Source: Diaphorobacter ruginosibacter
Lineage (GTDB): Bacteria > Pseudomonadota > Gammaproteobacteria > Burkholderiales > Burkholderiaceae_C
Assembly: GCF_014395975.1 (NCBI RefSeq)
Contig: NZ_CP060714.1
Span: 4,991,001 to 5,055,000, forward strand
Length of the DNA stretch: 64,000 nt
Direction of reading: 5' to 3'
In this document: one piece after another, positions 26,404-34,993 of the stretch
How the letters are laid out: the number at the start of each line of letters is the position of its first letter
Position numbering within the stretch: position 1 is the first letter of the stretch
Translations under genes and position numbers: made by a program
The notes under the pieces: model-generated
Told to the model about the DNA's origin: nothing
The model's database searches: none
Seen by the model: the letters and a program-made list of their open reading frames with translations, nothing else

Positions 26404-27552
26404 TCAATACTCCCAGAACATGCGCTGCAGGTCCTTCGTGCTCGCAGCGCCCTTGGTCAACGCCAGCATCGTCAGGATACGCGCCTTCTCGGGACGCATG
26501 TCGTGCGCGACCACCCAGTCGTACTTGTCATCCGGCTGCTCGGCATTGCGAAGCACGAAACCATACGGCACCCGCGATGCGCGCACGATCAGCACGCCCT
26601 TGCCGCGTGCATCCTGCAGCGGCTTGACCATGCGGTCGGCCACGGAGCCATTGCCCGTGCCCGCGTGGATGATGGCCTTCGCGCCCGAATCGACCAGGGC
26701 ATTCACAGCCGTCGGCTGCACGTTGCCGTAGGCGTAGACGATGTCCACCTGGGGCAGCTTGTCGATGCTGTCGATGTTGAATTCGGACTGGTTGGTGTGG
26801 CGCTTCACGGGCGCGCGGAACCAGTAGTTCTTGCCTTCCACCACCATGCCGAGCGGGCCCCACTGGCTCTGGAAGGCCCCGGTCTTGATGTTCACATCCT
26901 TGTTCACGTCGCGGGCGGTCTGGATTTCATCGTTCATGGTGACGAACACGCCCTTGCCCTTGGCATCCTGCGAGCCCGCGACGCTCACGGCATCGACGAG
27001 GTTCAGCGCGCCGTCGGCCGACAGGGCCGTGCCGGGGCGCATGGAGCCGATCACCACGATGGGCTTGTCGGTGTGCACCGTCAGGCTCAGGAAGTAGGCG
27101 GTCTCGGCCAGGGTATCGGTGCCGTGCGTCACGACGATGCCATCCACGTCCGGCTGCTTGACCAGCTGCGACACGCGCTTGGCCAGGGTGACGAGGTTGT
27201 CGTTCGTGAAGCTCTCGGAGGCGATCTGGAAGACCTGCTCGCCCTTCACATTGGCGTAGTTGCTCAGCTCGGGCAGGCCTGCCAGCAGCTTGTCCACCGG
27301 CACCTTGGCCGCGGCATAGGTTGCGCTGTTGACCGACGAAGCGCCGGCGCCGGCAATGGTGCCGCCCGTGGCCAGCACCACGACGTTGGGCTTGGCCGCC
27401 TTGGCGGTGGCGTCGGCGGCGGCCTTGGCCGCGGCGGATGCATCCTGGGCAAAGCTCAGTGTGGGAACGCTGGCGAGTCCGCCCAGCAGGGAGGCGGCAA
27501 CGGCCGCAGCGGCCACGGTCTTGCGAAGAAACGCTTGTTTTTGGATAGCCAT
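26404..27552 (-). CDS. Type II (periplasmic) L-asparaginase
   Basis: This is a 382-residue protein. A signal peptide (cleavage near SFAQ, residues 33-36) and a short Ala/Lys-rich linker precede the asparaginase domain. LATGGTIAGAG carries the first catalytic threonine (T65). VVTHGTDTLAETAYFL carries the second Thr-Asp pair, and GSMRPGTALSADG follows. It hydrolyses asparagine, and possibly glutamine, to the acid plus ammonia in the periplasm. GGAG nine bases upstream supports ATG 27552; the longer frame to 27687 adds no family sequence. A 13-bp perfect hairpin lies about 95 bases upstream. Confidence 0.92.
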   Translation of the reverse strand: MAIQKQAFLRKTVAAAAVAASLLGGLASVPTLSFAQDASAAAKAAADATAKAAKPNVVVLATGGTIAGAGASSVNSATYAAAKVPVDKLLAGLPELSNYANVKGEQVFQIASESFTNDNLVTLAKRVSQLVKQPDVDGIVVTHGTDTLAETAYFLSLTVHTDKPIVVIGSMRPGTALSADGALNLVDAVSVAGSQDAKGKGVFVTMNDEIQTARDVNKDVNIKTGAFQSQWGPLGMVVEGKNYWFRAPVKRHTNQSEFNIDSIDKLPQVDIVYAYGNVQPTAVNALVDSGAKAIIHAGTGNGSVADRMVKPLQDARGKGVLIVRASRVPYGFVLRNAEQPDDKYDWVVAHDMRPEKARILTMLALTKGAASTKDLQRMFWEY

Positions 27553-27645
27553 GTTGTGTGTGCTCCAGAAATTGAATGCTCGCGATGCGCCCAGGCCTTG
27601 TGGGTGGGGCGTCGTGAGCCTCGCACGATGCGGCATGCCTGTCCG

Positions 27646-27675
27646 GCCGGCATCAGGGCATACCCTGATGCCGGC
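27646..27675. promoter_or_regulatory. 13-bp perfect inverted repeat in the asparaginase/M48 divergent region
   Basis: GCCGGCATCAGGG (27646-27658) and CCCTGATGCCGGC (27663-27675) are perfectly complementary around the loop CATA. It is about 95 bases upstream of the asparaginase start and 165 bases upstream of the M48 gene. With no T-run it is likelier an operator or leader structure than a terminator. Confidence 0.5.
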
Positions 27676-27839
27676 AAGGGTCTCCAACGGGCGGCTTCAT
27701 GGTCAATCAAGCTGATCAACACGGTTTGTTGTTGCGATGCATCAGTGCTGACCCTCGATGGCAAGGCGCGCTTCGATAGAGTTGTGCAACCGCACATAAT
27801 CCGGGGCAAAGCGGCCGCACCTGGCCGGGGAGGAAACGA

Positions 27840-29045
27840 ATGGACAAGAAACTGGTTTATCCGCGCGAGAAAACCTTGGGAACAATCACGCTGGTGCTGG
27901 GCATCATCGTCTGGATCCTGGTGGTGGTGGGCACCCTGGGCACGGCGCTCATCTACCTGCTCTTCGGCTTCATCGGCTACCTGTTCGCGCAATCGGCACT
28001 GATTGCCTGGCTGCGCGGCACGGGCGCGCGACTGTCAGAGGAACAACTGCCGCAGCTCTATCACCAATACCTGGGCTGCTGCGAGAAGCTCGGCATCAAG
28101 GAGCCGCCCGAAGCGTACCTGCTTCAAGGCGACGGCCTGATGAATGCATTCGCCACACGCTTTCTCGGCCGCAATTTCGTGATCGTGCTCTCCGATACGG
28201 TGGACGCGGTGCAGGACCTGCCCGACGGCGTGAATTTCTACTTCGGGCATGAGCTCGGCCACATCAAGCAGGGCCACCTCACGGGGCATTTCTGGCGCGC
28301 TCCGGTGCTCTGGCTGCCGCTGATCGGCGCGGCCTACTCCCGTGCGCGGGAGTACACCTGCGACATGCATGGCGCGGCCTGCTGCACCAGCCCCGAGGTG
28401 GCCGCGCGCGCGATGGCCGTCCTGGCCGTGGGTGCCCAGAAATGGCGCTCGGTGAATCTCGTGAGCTATGCACGCCAGACGCTCGCAAACCGTGGATTCT
28501 TCCCCAGCCTGCATGAGCTGATCAGTGGCTATCCATGGCTGACCAAGCGGGTCGCGCGCATTCTCAATCCAGACATCAAGATGCCGGGGCGCAACCCGTT
28601 TGCCTATGTGCTGGCGCTGTTCGTTCCGTTCGCGGGCCGGGCGGGAGGCGCGGCCGGTTTCGTGATCTTGATGATGATGGTTGCGGCGATCGGTGTTCTC
28701 GCTGCCGTGGGCATGCCCGCCTACCAGGAGTACAAGACGCGCACCGAGCTGACCGGCTACTGGAACGACGCGGCGGGCGCACGCAACGCGCTGGGTGCGT
28801 ACTACCAATCGAGGGAAGAGGTGCCCGACACCCTGCAGGACGCAGGCGTGCGAGGCGACCTGGCCCAGCGTTTCGAGTACGACTCGAGCAACATGAGCCT
28901 GAGCATCGACACCAGGCTGGGCACATTCACGATGCTGCCGTCCGAGGTGGATGGACGGGTGCAGTGGCATTGCGACGGCGACACGCGCCGCATGAAGAAG
29001 GCGCTGCCTCTCACCTGCCGCGGCGAGGACGATTCGGCGGATTGA
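27840..29045 (+). CDS. M48-type zinc metallopeptidase fused to a type IV pilin-like C-terminal domain
   Basis: This is a 401-residue protein. Two membrane helices (residues about 14-55) come first, then an M48 peptidase domain with the zinc motif H137-E-L-G-H141 and the third-ligand region E171-Y-T-C-D175. After the peptidase, residues 273-330 read GFVILMMMVAAIGVLAAVGMP and then AYQEYKTR. This is the signature of a type IV pilin N-terminal helix, followed by a pilin-sized domain ending in LPLTCRG. No G-F/E prepilin peptidase site is present, so the pilin-like helix is probably a fixed membrane anchor. M48 enzymes degrade or process membrane and exported proteins. The role here is unknown. GGAGG precedes the ATG. 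Confidence 0.85.
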   Translation: MDKKLVYPREKTLGTITLVLGIIVWILVVVGTLGTALIYLLFGFIGYLFAQSALIAWLRGTGARLSEEQLPQLYHQYLGCCEKLGIKEPPEAYLLQGDGLMNAFATRFLGRNFVIVLSDTVDAVQDLPDGVNFYFGHELGHIKQGHLTGHFWRAPVLWLPLIGAAYSRAREYTCDMHGAACCTSPEVAARAMAVLAVGAQKWRSVNLVSYARQTLANRGFFPSLHELISGYPWLTKRVARILNPDIKMPGRNPFAYVLALFVPFAGRAGGAAGFVILMMMVAAIGVLAAVGMPAYQEYKTRTELTGYWNDAAGARNALGAYYQSREEVPDTLQDAGVRGDLAQRFEYDSSNMSLSIDTRLGTFTMLPSEVDGRVQWHCDGDTRRMKKALPLTCRGEDDSAD

Positions 29046-29060
29046 TTCGGCCCGGGGGCG

Positions 29061-31241
29061 TCAGATTCCCTGCGGATCGACGTCCACCAACCAGCGGATC
29101 ACCGCCTTGTGGTGCGCGCGCTCCGCATGCAGCACGCCCTGCCAGGCCGCGAGGAAATGCTGCAGCGCGCCGCGGTGCGTGCTCTCCACCAGCATCTGCG
29201 CACGCTCGACATTCGCGATGCGCTGCACCGCCATCGGCACCGGCGGGAACAGGTACACGTGCGCAAGGCCCGGCAGCTGTGCCTCGTGCGCCGCGCTGCT
29301 CACCGCCTTCAGGAACGCCTGAGCGGCCTCCTGCGTACGCGCATCGGCGCGCACCAGGGCTTGGTGGGCGAAGGGCGGCATGCCGGCGTCCGCCCGCTCC
29401 TGCAACTGCTCCGATGCAAAGCGCGGATAGTCATGCTGGCGAAGCGCCATGTACAGCGAATGCTCGGGGTGCCAGGTCTGGATCCACATCTCGGGCGGCT
29501 CCCCGCCCTGGCTCGCGATGTATTGCGCATCGCGCCCCGCGCGGCCCGCGGCCTGCATCAGCAGCGCGAACAGGCGTTCAGGGGCGCGGAAGTCGCTGCT
29601 GAACAGCGCTCCATCCGGTTGCACGGCGGCCACCAGCGTGATGCGACGGAAATCGTGCCCCTTGGCGACCATCTGCGTGCCGACCAGCACGTCGATCTCG
29701 CCGTTGTGCACGGCGGCCAACTGCTCCTCGAGTGCTCCCTTGGCCTTGGTGGTGTCGGCATCGATGCGTGCCACGCGCGCGGCGCGGCGCTCCGGCGTGA
29801 TCACGTTGCGAAGCAGCGCGGCCAGCTGCTCTTCCAGCTGCTCGGTGCCGCGACCAATCGGCGCGATGTCCACATTGCCGCAAGCGGGGCAGGCGTGCGG
29901 AACGCGCTGCGTGAAGCCGCAATGGTGGCAGCGCAGCGTGCGGTCGATCTTATGGAACACCTGGTGCGCGCTGCAGTGCGGGCAATCGCTCTTCCAGCCA
30001 CATTCCTTGCAGTGCAGCACGGGCGCGAAGCCGCGCCGGTTGAGCAGCACCAGGCATTGCTCGCCGCGTTCCACGCGCTCGGTGATCGCCTGCAGCAGTG
30101 GCGGTGAAAACACCGCGGCACGGGGCTGCTGGCCCATGTCGACGATCCGTACGCGCGGGAGTTCTGCGGAGCCGATGCGGCTCGGCATGTTCAGCCGCAG
30201 ATAGCGCCCGCCCTGCGGGTCTTCGGGGGTCGGAGGACGGCTCGCATGCCAGGTCTCCAGGGACGGCGTGGCGCTTCCCAGGATCACCTTGGCATGCTGC
30301 TCGCGCGCGCGCCACACAGCCAGGTCGCGGGCCGAGTAGCGGGCGCCTTCCTGCTGCTTGTAGCTGGCATCGTGTTCTTCGTCTACCACGATGAGCGCGA
30401 GGTGCGGCATGCTCGCGAACACCGCCATGCGCGTACCCAGCACGATGCGCGCCTCGCCGGTGTGCGCGGCGAGCCAGCTCTTGAGACGCTGTGCCGGGGT
30501 CATGCCGCTGTGCATGGAGACCACGGCCGCAGCGCCATAGATCGGTGCGAAGCGCTGGAGAAAGCGCTCCTCGAGCTGTGGCGTGAGGTTGATCTCCGGC
30601 ACCATCACGAGCGCCTGTGCGCTGGGGGAGGCTGCCAGTGCCTGCTGCACGCTGTGCAGGTACACCTCGGTCTTGCCGCTGCCCGTTGATCCATACAGCA
30701 GGAAGGGGCCGGACTCGCCAGCGATCTGCGCGGTCGCGTGCAGTTGCTCCGCAGATAGCGTCACGGAGTGTTCGTGGGGGAGGGCCGCTGCGTCCGCTGC
30801 AACGGCCCCGGCGGCCTTGGTGGATCGCTTGACGCGCCGCGCCATCTGCTCGGGGGTGAGATCGCGCAGTTGCGGGGGCAGGGCGGCGAGGGCTACCTCT
30901 CCGAGTGCGCGCTGGTAGTAGCGCGCGGTGAATGCAGCCAGCCGGCGCCAACTGGCGCTCAAGGGGGCCACACCCTCCAGCACGCCGGTGATCGCGCGGG
31001 CCTTCACGCCCTCAGGCATCGGGGGCTCGCCTTCTTCGGGGGCATCCCAGACCACGCCCAGCACCTCGCGCCGTCCGAGAGGCACGCGCACCAGCGTGCC
31101 GGGGGACAGTTCATGGTCGCAGAGATAGGTGAGCGGCTCGCCCACATTGCTGTGCGCGGGCGTGGCCACGGCCACCCACAGCCGGTGCCGTGCGGTCGGA
31201 AATGTGTCCTGGGGGGAGGTAACTGCTGTCTCGAGGGTCAT
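29061..31241 (-). CDS. priA: Primosomal protein N', replication restart helicase PriA
   Basis: This is a 726-residue protein, matching the family length. It has an N-terminal 3'-DNA-end binding domain (VAVATPAHSNVGEPLTYL), Walker A LLYGSTGSGKTEVYL, and motif II DEEHDASYKQQ. Eight cysteines form the zinc-binding module (CKECG, CPHC, CHHCG, CPACG), and motif VI is QAAGRAGRD. PriA binds stalled forks and D-loops and reloads DnaB through PriB/DnaT. The upstream gap (31242-31980) contains DnaA boxes, an unusual neighbour for this gene. Confidence 0.95.
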   Translation of the reverse strand: MTLETAVTSPQDTFPTARHRLWVAVATPAHSNVGEPLTYLCDHELSPGTLVRVPLGRREVLGVVWDAPEEGEPPMPEGVKARAITGVLEGVAPLSASWRRLAAFTARYYQRALGEVALAALPPQLRDLTPEQMARRVKRSTKAAGAVAADAAALPHEHSVTLSAEQLHATAQIAGESGPFLLYGSTGSGKTEVYLHSVQQALAASPSAQALVMVPEINLTPQLEERFLQRFAPIYGAAAVVSMHSGMTPAQRLKSWLAAHTGEARIVLGTRMAVFASMPHLALIVVDEEHDASYKQQEGARYSARDLAVWRAREQHAKVILGSATPSLETWHASRPPTPEDPQGGRYLRLNMPSRIGSAELPRVRIVDMGQQPRAAVFSPPLLQAITERVERGEQCLVLLNRRGFAPVLHCKECGWKSDCPHCSAHQVFHKIDRTLRCHHCGFTQRVPHACPACGNVDIAPIGRGTEQLEEQLAALLRNVITPERRAARVARIDADTTKAKGALEEQLAAVHNGEIDVLVGTQMVAKGHDFRRITLVAAVQPDGALFSSDFRAPERLFALLMQAAGRAGRDAQYIASQGGEPPEMWIQTWHPEHSLYMALRQHDYPRFASEQLQERADAGMPPFAHQALVRADARTQEAAQAFLKAVSSAAHEAQLPGLAHVYLFPPVPMAVQRIANVERAQMLVESTHRGALQHFLAAWQGVLHAERAHHKAVIRWLVDVDPQGI

Positions 31242-31400
31242 GGGGCCGTGGAACCGGGGAGCCGGTGTGCGCGGTCAGATGATGCGCCTTTTTCGAGGCG
31301 TTCGGAGCCTCGGATGAATCAATTGACAAGCATGCATCGATATCACTAGAACTGGGTATCTCTAAGTGTAAGTACTGATTTTCAACAATGGAAAGTCAAT

Positions 31401-31418
31401 TCTGTGGATAACTTTGTT
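31401..31418 (-). promoter_or_regulatory. DnaA box within an 18-bp direct repeat, copy 1
   Basis: TCTGTGGATAACTTTGTT contains TGTGGATAA at 31403-31411, the exact complement of the strong DnaA box TTATCCACA. The full 18 bases recur at 31726-31743. Confidence 0.7.
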
Positions 31419-31725
31419 AACTACTGAGGCGCCACTGCTGCAGTGCGGAAATGTCGGTCCATTGAAGCATGCCTTGACATTCAGAGTTGTTCTGAAAATT
31501 GTCAAGTAAATCAATGCTCTATGTTGCATTGAAAATATCATGTTGCTATTGAGTGGCCTCTGGCCTGGAGCATTTCCCGCTGGCTTCAACATGTGCACAA
31601 GTTCGGTGCGGATCTCCGAACACTGTGGAGATTTGTATTTGTGACGCCGAAAAAAGCGCGATTCTGCTTGCAGAACAGGCGGTAAGTGTTTGATTTTTGG
31701 TGAGAAAACAAAGTCATCCAGATTG

Positions 31726-31743
31726 TCTGTGGATAACTTTGTT
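31726..31743 (-). promoter_or_regulatory. DnaA box within an 18-bp direct repeat, copy 2
   Basis: This is an identical 18-bp sequence in the same orientation, 325 bases from copy 1, with the perfect DnaA box at 31728-31736. Confidence 0.7.
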
Positions 31744-31830
31744 GATATCAGCAGGCCCCGAAATGCGGTGACAAGGCGACCGGTACCCATGTCCCGCGAT
31801 AGAGGAAATTACGTGTTCTGAAAAACTATT

Positions 31831-31847
31831 GTAAATCAAAGATTTAC
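31831..31847 (-). terminator. AT-rich hairpin, possible end of the hemE transcript
   Basis: GTAAATC (31831-31837) and GATTTAC (31841-31847) are perfect complements around AAA. Read on the minus strand it is followed by AATAGTTTTTC, which could act as a weak terminator about 135 bases after hemE. Confidence 0.35.
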
Positions 31848-31926
31848 GCGTTGTTTTGCAATGCGGGCGTAGCGTGCGAGGGGGCATGTGTCACAAACTG
31901 TTGGCAATTTTCTGCCCTATGCAATT

Positions 31927-31935
31927 TGTGAATAA
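31927..31935 (-). promoter_or_regulatory. Near-consensus DnaA box
   Basis: TGTGAATAA is the complement of TTATTCACA, which fits the relaxed DnaA consensus TTWTNCACA. It has the same orientation as the two perfect boxes. Confidence 0.5.
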
Positions 31936-31980
31936 GTAAGGAAGCAGAGCGTTGGTACGCACCCACTTCCTGGAGGGGCG

Positions 31981-33099
31981 TCAGGCAGAAACCTTTGCTG
32001 CAGTTGCACCTCGCATGGCGCGTGACTGGCTGTGAACGGCTTCCACCAGCGCGGCCACGTGCTCGGGCGGCGTGAACTGGCTGATACCGTGGCCGAGGTT
32101 GAAGATGTGCGTCGGGCCGGTGGTGTGGGGGTCGAGATGTGGCGTGCCGAAGCTCTCCAGCACCGATTTCACCTGCGCGGCGATCTGGGCGGGCGGAGCG
32201 AACAGCACGTTCGGGTCGATGTTGCCCTGTAGTGCCTTGCTGTCCCCGACGATGGCGCGTGCCTTGCCGAGGTTGGCGGTCCAGTCGAGGCCCAGCACTT
32301 CGCAATCGAGCGGTTTCATGTCATCGAGCCAGATGCCGCCGCCCTTGGTGAACACGATGCGCGGTACATCCGTGCCGTCCACGCCCGTGCGCTTGAGCTG
32401 TCCGAGCACGCGCCGGGTGTAGGCGAGGCTGAATTCCTGGAATGCGCCGTCGGCGAGCACGCCGCCCCAGCTGTCGAAGATCATCACGGCCTGGGCGCCG
32501 GCATCGATCTGCGCATTCAGGTACGCGGCCACGCTGTCGGCGTTCACCGCGAGGATGCGGTGCATCAGGTCGGGACGCGAATACATCAGCGACTTGACGA
32601 GGCGGTAGTCGTCGCTGCCCTTGCCCTCGACCATGTAGCAGGCGAGCGTCCAGGGGCTTCCGGAGAAGCCGATCAGTGGCACACGGCCATCCAGCGCCCG
32701 GCGGATGCTGGTGACGGCGTCGAATACATAGCGCAGCTTGTCCATGTCGGGTACGGCGAGTTCCGCCACGGCCGCTTCGTCGCGCACCACTTTCGCAAAC
32801 CGCGGGCCCTCGCCCTCGGCAAACGACAGCCCCAGGCCCATGGCATCCGGCACGGTGAGGATGTCCGAGAACAGGATCGCCGCGTCGAGGGGAAAGCGCT
32901 CGAGCGGCTGCAGCGTGACCTCGGTGGCGTAGTCCACATTCGTCGCCAGGCCCATGAAGCTGCCCGCCTTGGCGCGCGTGGCCTTGTACTCCGGCAGATA
33001 GCGGCCAGCCTGGCGCATCAGCCACAAAGGTGTGTAGTCGGTGGCCTGGCGACGGCAGGCACGCAGAAACTGGTCGTTGGAGAGGGTTGGGAAGCTCAT
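31981..33099 (-). CDS. hemE: Uroporphyrinogen decarboxylase
   Basis: This 372-residue enzyme decarboxylates the four acetate side chains of uroporphyrinogen III to give coproporphyrinogen III in haem synthesis. Signatures: PLWLMRQAGRYLPEYKATR near the N-terminus, the ILFSDILTVPDAMG block with the substrate-binding Asp, GFSGSPWTLACYMVEG, and FNLGHGISQFTPPEHV at the C-terminus. ATG 33099 gives the usual MSFPTLSNDQFLRAC start; residues further upstream lack similarity to the family. The gene is transcribed toward the DnaA-box island. Confidence 0.96.
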   Translation of the reverse strand: MSFPTLSNDQFLRACRRQATDYTPLWLMRQAGRYLPEYKATRAKAGSFMGLATNVDYATEVTLQPLERFPLDAAILFSDILTVPDAMGLGLSFAEGEGPRFAKVVRDEAAVAELAVPDMDKLRYVFDAVTSIRRALDGRVPLIGFSGSPWTLACYMVEGKGSDDYRLVKSLMYSRPDLMHRILAVNADSVAAYLNAQIDAGAQAVMIFDSWGGVLADGAFQEFSLAYTRRVLGQLKRTGVDGTDVPRIVFTKGGGIWLDDMKPLDCEVLGLDWTANLGKARAIVGDSKALQGNIDPNVLFAPPAQIAAQVKSVLESFGTPHLDPHTTGPTHIFNLGHGISQFTPPEHVAALVEAVHSQSRAMRGATAAKVSA

Positions 33100-33189
33100 C
33101 CCGCGATTGTCGCAGGGTGCAGGCGGTTGAGGGCCGGAATCTCCCCGCATGGCACCGCGGTGTGAGGCCGGTTATTGACGTCCGTCAAG

Positions 33190-33612
33190 TCAGCGGCGGG
33201 TGGTCCGGGGCGCTCCCGCGATTGCGCCGCCACCTTCCAGCAGCCGCTGCACGACGGTCGCGCAGCGCTCGCCCGCCTGGACGCCGAGTGCGCGGGCCTC
33301 CGCATTCATGTGCTGGATCACCCCGTCGTCGAGCGTGCTCTGCGCGTCGCCGATGCGTGCGCTGTGGTGGCTCACGGTGCAGGCCGCGAGCCGGTGCAAT
33401 TGCAGCAGTGCAAGGCCGGCAATGCCCGCATCATCCTTGCCGATGCCGGCATCGTTGAACACGCTGAGCAGCGGACGTGCCGCCACCGCGTAGCGTGCCG
33501 CGGACAGCCCGCCGTGCGAACCGCTGACCGCGATGCAGCCCGCATCCAGCGCGCCCAGTTCCGTGATCGAGTGGACCACGCGCAGCGCTGGCGGGGCGGG
33601 AGGGCGGCTCAT
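33190..33612 (-). CDS. Conserved-looking protein of unknown function
   Basis: This is a 140-residue cytoplasmic protein with no signal peptide or membrane helix. A Gly/His-rich N-terminal part (IAVSGSHGGLSAARYAVAARPLLSVF) is followed by NDAGIGKDDAGIAGLALLQ and SHHSARIGDAQSTLDDGVI. The His/Asp content hints at a small enzyme or ligand-binding protein, but I recognise no family. A GTG at 33621 would add three residues. It starts 29 bases after the metY stop on the same strand and probably shares its transcript. Confidence 0.6.
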   Translation of the reverse strand: MSRPPAPPALRVVHSITELGALDAGCIAVSGSHGGLSAARYAVAARPLLSVFNDAGIGKDDAGIAGLALLQLHRLAACTVSHHSARIGDAQSTLDDGVIQHMNAEARALGVQAGERCATVVQRLLEGGGAIAGAPRTTRR

Positions 33613-33641
33613 GTCGCGCACTGCCGTGGCAACGCAGGCGG

Positions 33642-34964
33642 TCAGCGCTGCGAGCGCGCCAGCGCCTGGTCGATGTCCCAGAGGATATCGTCCAGGTCCT
33701 CGATGCCCACGGACAGGCGCACCATGTCGGGCGAGACGCCGGCCTTGGCCAGCTCATCCTCGGTGAGCTGGCGGTGCGTGGTCGAAGCCGGGTGGATCAC
33801 CAGCGACTTGGCGTCGCCGATGTTCGCCAGGTGGCTCAGGAACTCGCAGGCGTCGATGAACTTCTCGCCGGCTGCCGCTCCGCCCTTCACGCCGAACGTG
33901 AGGATGCCCGATGCGCCCGGCAATCCATCCACGCTGCGGAACTGCTTTTTCGCAAGATCGAAGTAGGGAGAGCTCTCGAGGCCCGGGTAGTTGACCCACG
34001 CCACCAGTGGATGCCGCTCGAGATGCCTGGCGATCGCCAGCGCGTTGCGGCAATGCTCGCGCATGCGCAGATGCAGTGTTTCCGCGCCCTGCAGCAACTG
34101 CCATGCATTCATCGGCGACAGCACGCCGCCGAAGGTGCGGTTCACCTCCATGCGGGCCTTCATCGTGTAGCCGAAGTCTCCGAAGGTCTCGTAGAACTTC
34201 ACGCCGTGATAGGCACGGCTCGGCTCCACCATCTCGGGGAAGCGGCCGTTGTCCCACGGGAAACGGCCGCCTTCGACGATCACGCCGCCCATGGTCGTGC
34301 CGTGGCCGCCGATGTACTTGGTGGCGCTGTGCACGACGATGTCCGCACCCAGTGCGAGCGGGTTGCAAAGGTACGGGCTGGCCACGGTGTTGTCGATCAC
34401 CAGCGGCACGCCATGCGCATGCGCGACCTCGGCGATGGCCGCGATGTCGAGCACGTTGACCAGCGGATTGCCGATGGTTTCGCCATACACGGCCCGCGTG
34501 TTCGGGCGCATCGCGCGAGCGAAATTCTCCGGATCGGACGGATCGACGAACGTGGTCTCGATCCCCATGCGCGAGAAGCCGACGCCGAGCTGGCCCACGG
34601 TGCCGCCGTACAGCGTGGAGGCGGCCACGATGTGGTCGCCATTCTTCAGGATGGCCAGGAGCGCTGCCATCTGGGCGGCCATGCCGCTCGCGCAGGCCAT
34701 GGCGGCGCGGCCGTTCTCCAGGCTGGCGATGCGCTCCTCGAACACCGCCACGGTGGGATTGCTGATGCGGCTGTAGACGTTGCCGAAGGTCTGCAGGTTG
34801 AACAGGCTGGAGGCGTGTTCGGCGTCGTCGAAGACGAAGGAGGTGGTCTGGTGGATCGGCGTGGCGCGCGCCCCGGTCACGGGGTCGGGCTGTGCACCTG
34901 CGTGGATGGCTCGAGTGCCGAAGCCGAAATGGCGGTCGCCGGAAGGGCGGGTGGAATCTGTCAT
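33642..34964 (-). CDS. metY: O-acetylhomoserine sulfhydrylase (aminocarboxypropyltransferase)
   Basis: This 440-residue Cys/Met-metabolism PLP enzyme forms homocysteine from O-acetylhomoserine and sulfide. It has the MetY-type start (FGTRAIHAGAQPDPVTGARATPIHQTTSFVF) and YSRISNPTVAVFEERIASLE. DNTVASPYLCNPLALGADIVVHSATKY contains the PLP-binding lysine. The insertion around PWDNGRFPEMVEPSRAYHG is typical of the long O-acetylhomoserine enzymes and distinguishes it from MetZ/MetB. ATG 34964 matches the usual family length. It follows the CoA-binding protein gene by 29 bases. Confidence 0.92.
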   Translation of the reverse strand: MTDSTRPSGDRHFGFGTRAIHAGAQPDPVTGARATPIHQTTSFVFDDAEHASSLFNLQTFGNVYSRISNPTVAVFEERIASLENGRAAMACASGMAAQMAALLAILKNGDHIVAASTLYGGTVGQLGVGFSRMGIETTFVDPSDPENFARAMRPNTRAVYGETIGNPLVNVLDIAAIAEVAHAHGVPLVIDNTVASPYLCNPLALGADIVVHSATKYIGGHGTTMGGVIVEGGRFPWDNGRFPEMVEPSRAYHGVKFYETFGDFGYTMKARMEVNRTFGGVLSPMNAWQLLQGAETLHLRMREHCRNALAIARHLERHPLVAWVNYPGLESSPYFDLAKKQFRSVDGLPGASGILTFGVKGGAAAGEKFIDACEFLSHLANIGDAKSLVIHPASTTHRQLTEDELAKAGVSPDMVRLSVGIEDLDDILWDIDQALARSQR

Positions 34965-34993
34965 GGGATGGGCGAGAAAACGGGTCAGGAAAA

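Larger units (their letters stand above)
31242..31980. other. 739-base AT-rich intergenic island with DnaA boxes between priA and hemE
   Basis: No gene is supported. Most of the region is markedly AT-richer than its surroundings. It carries two identical 18-bp direct repeats containing perfect DnaA boxes (31401-31418 and 31726-31743), a third near-consensus box (31927-31935) and a perfect hairpin (31831-31847). hemE ends at its right edge and priA starts at its left, both on the minus strand. Confidence 0.65.

Noticed and set aside
31242..31980. Calling the DnaA-box island the chromosomal origin outright
   Set aside because: Only two perfect boxes and one weaker box are seen, and dnaA, dnaN, rpmH and similar origin neighbours are absent from the window. 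It is kept as a finding, not as an origin.
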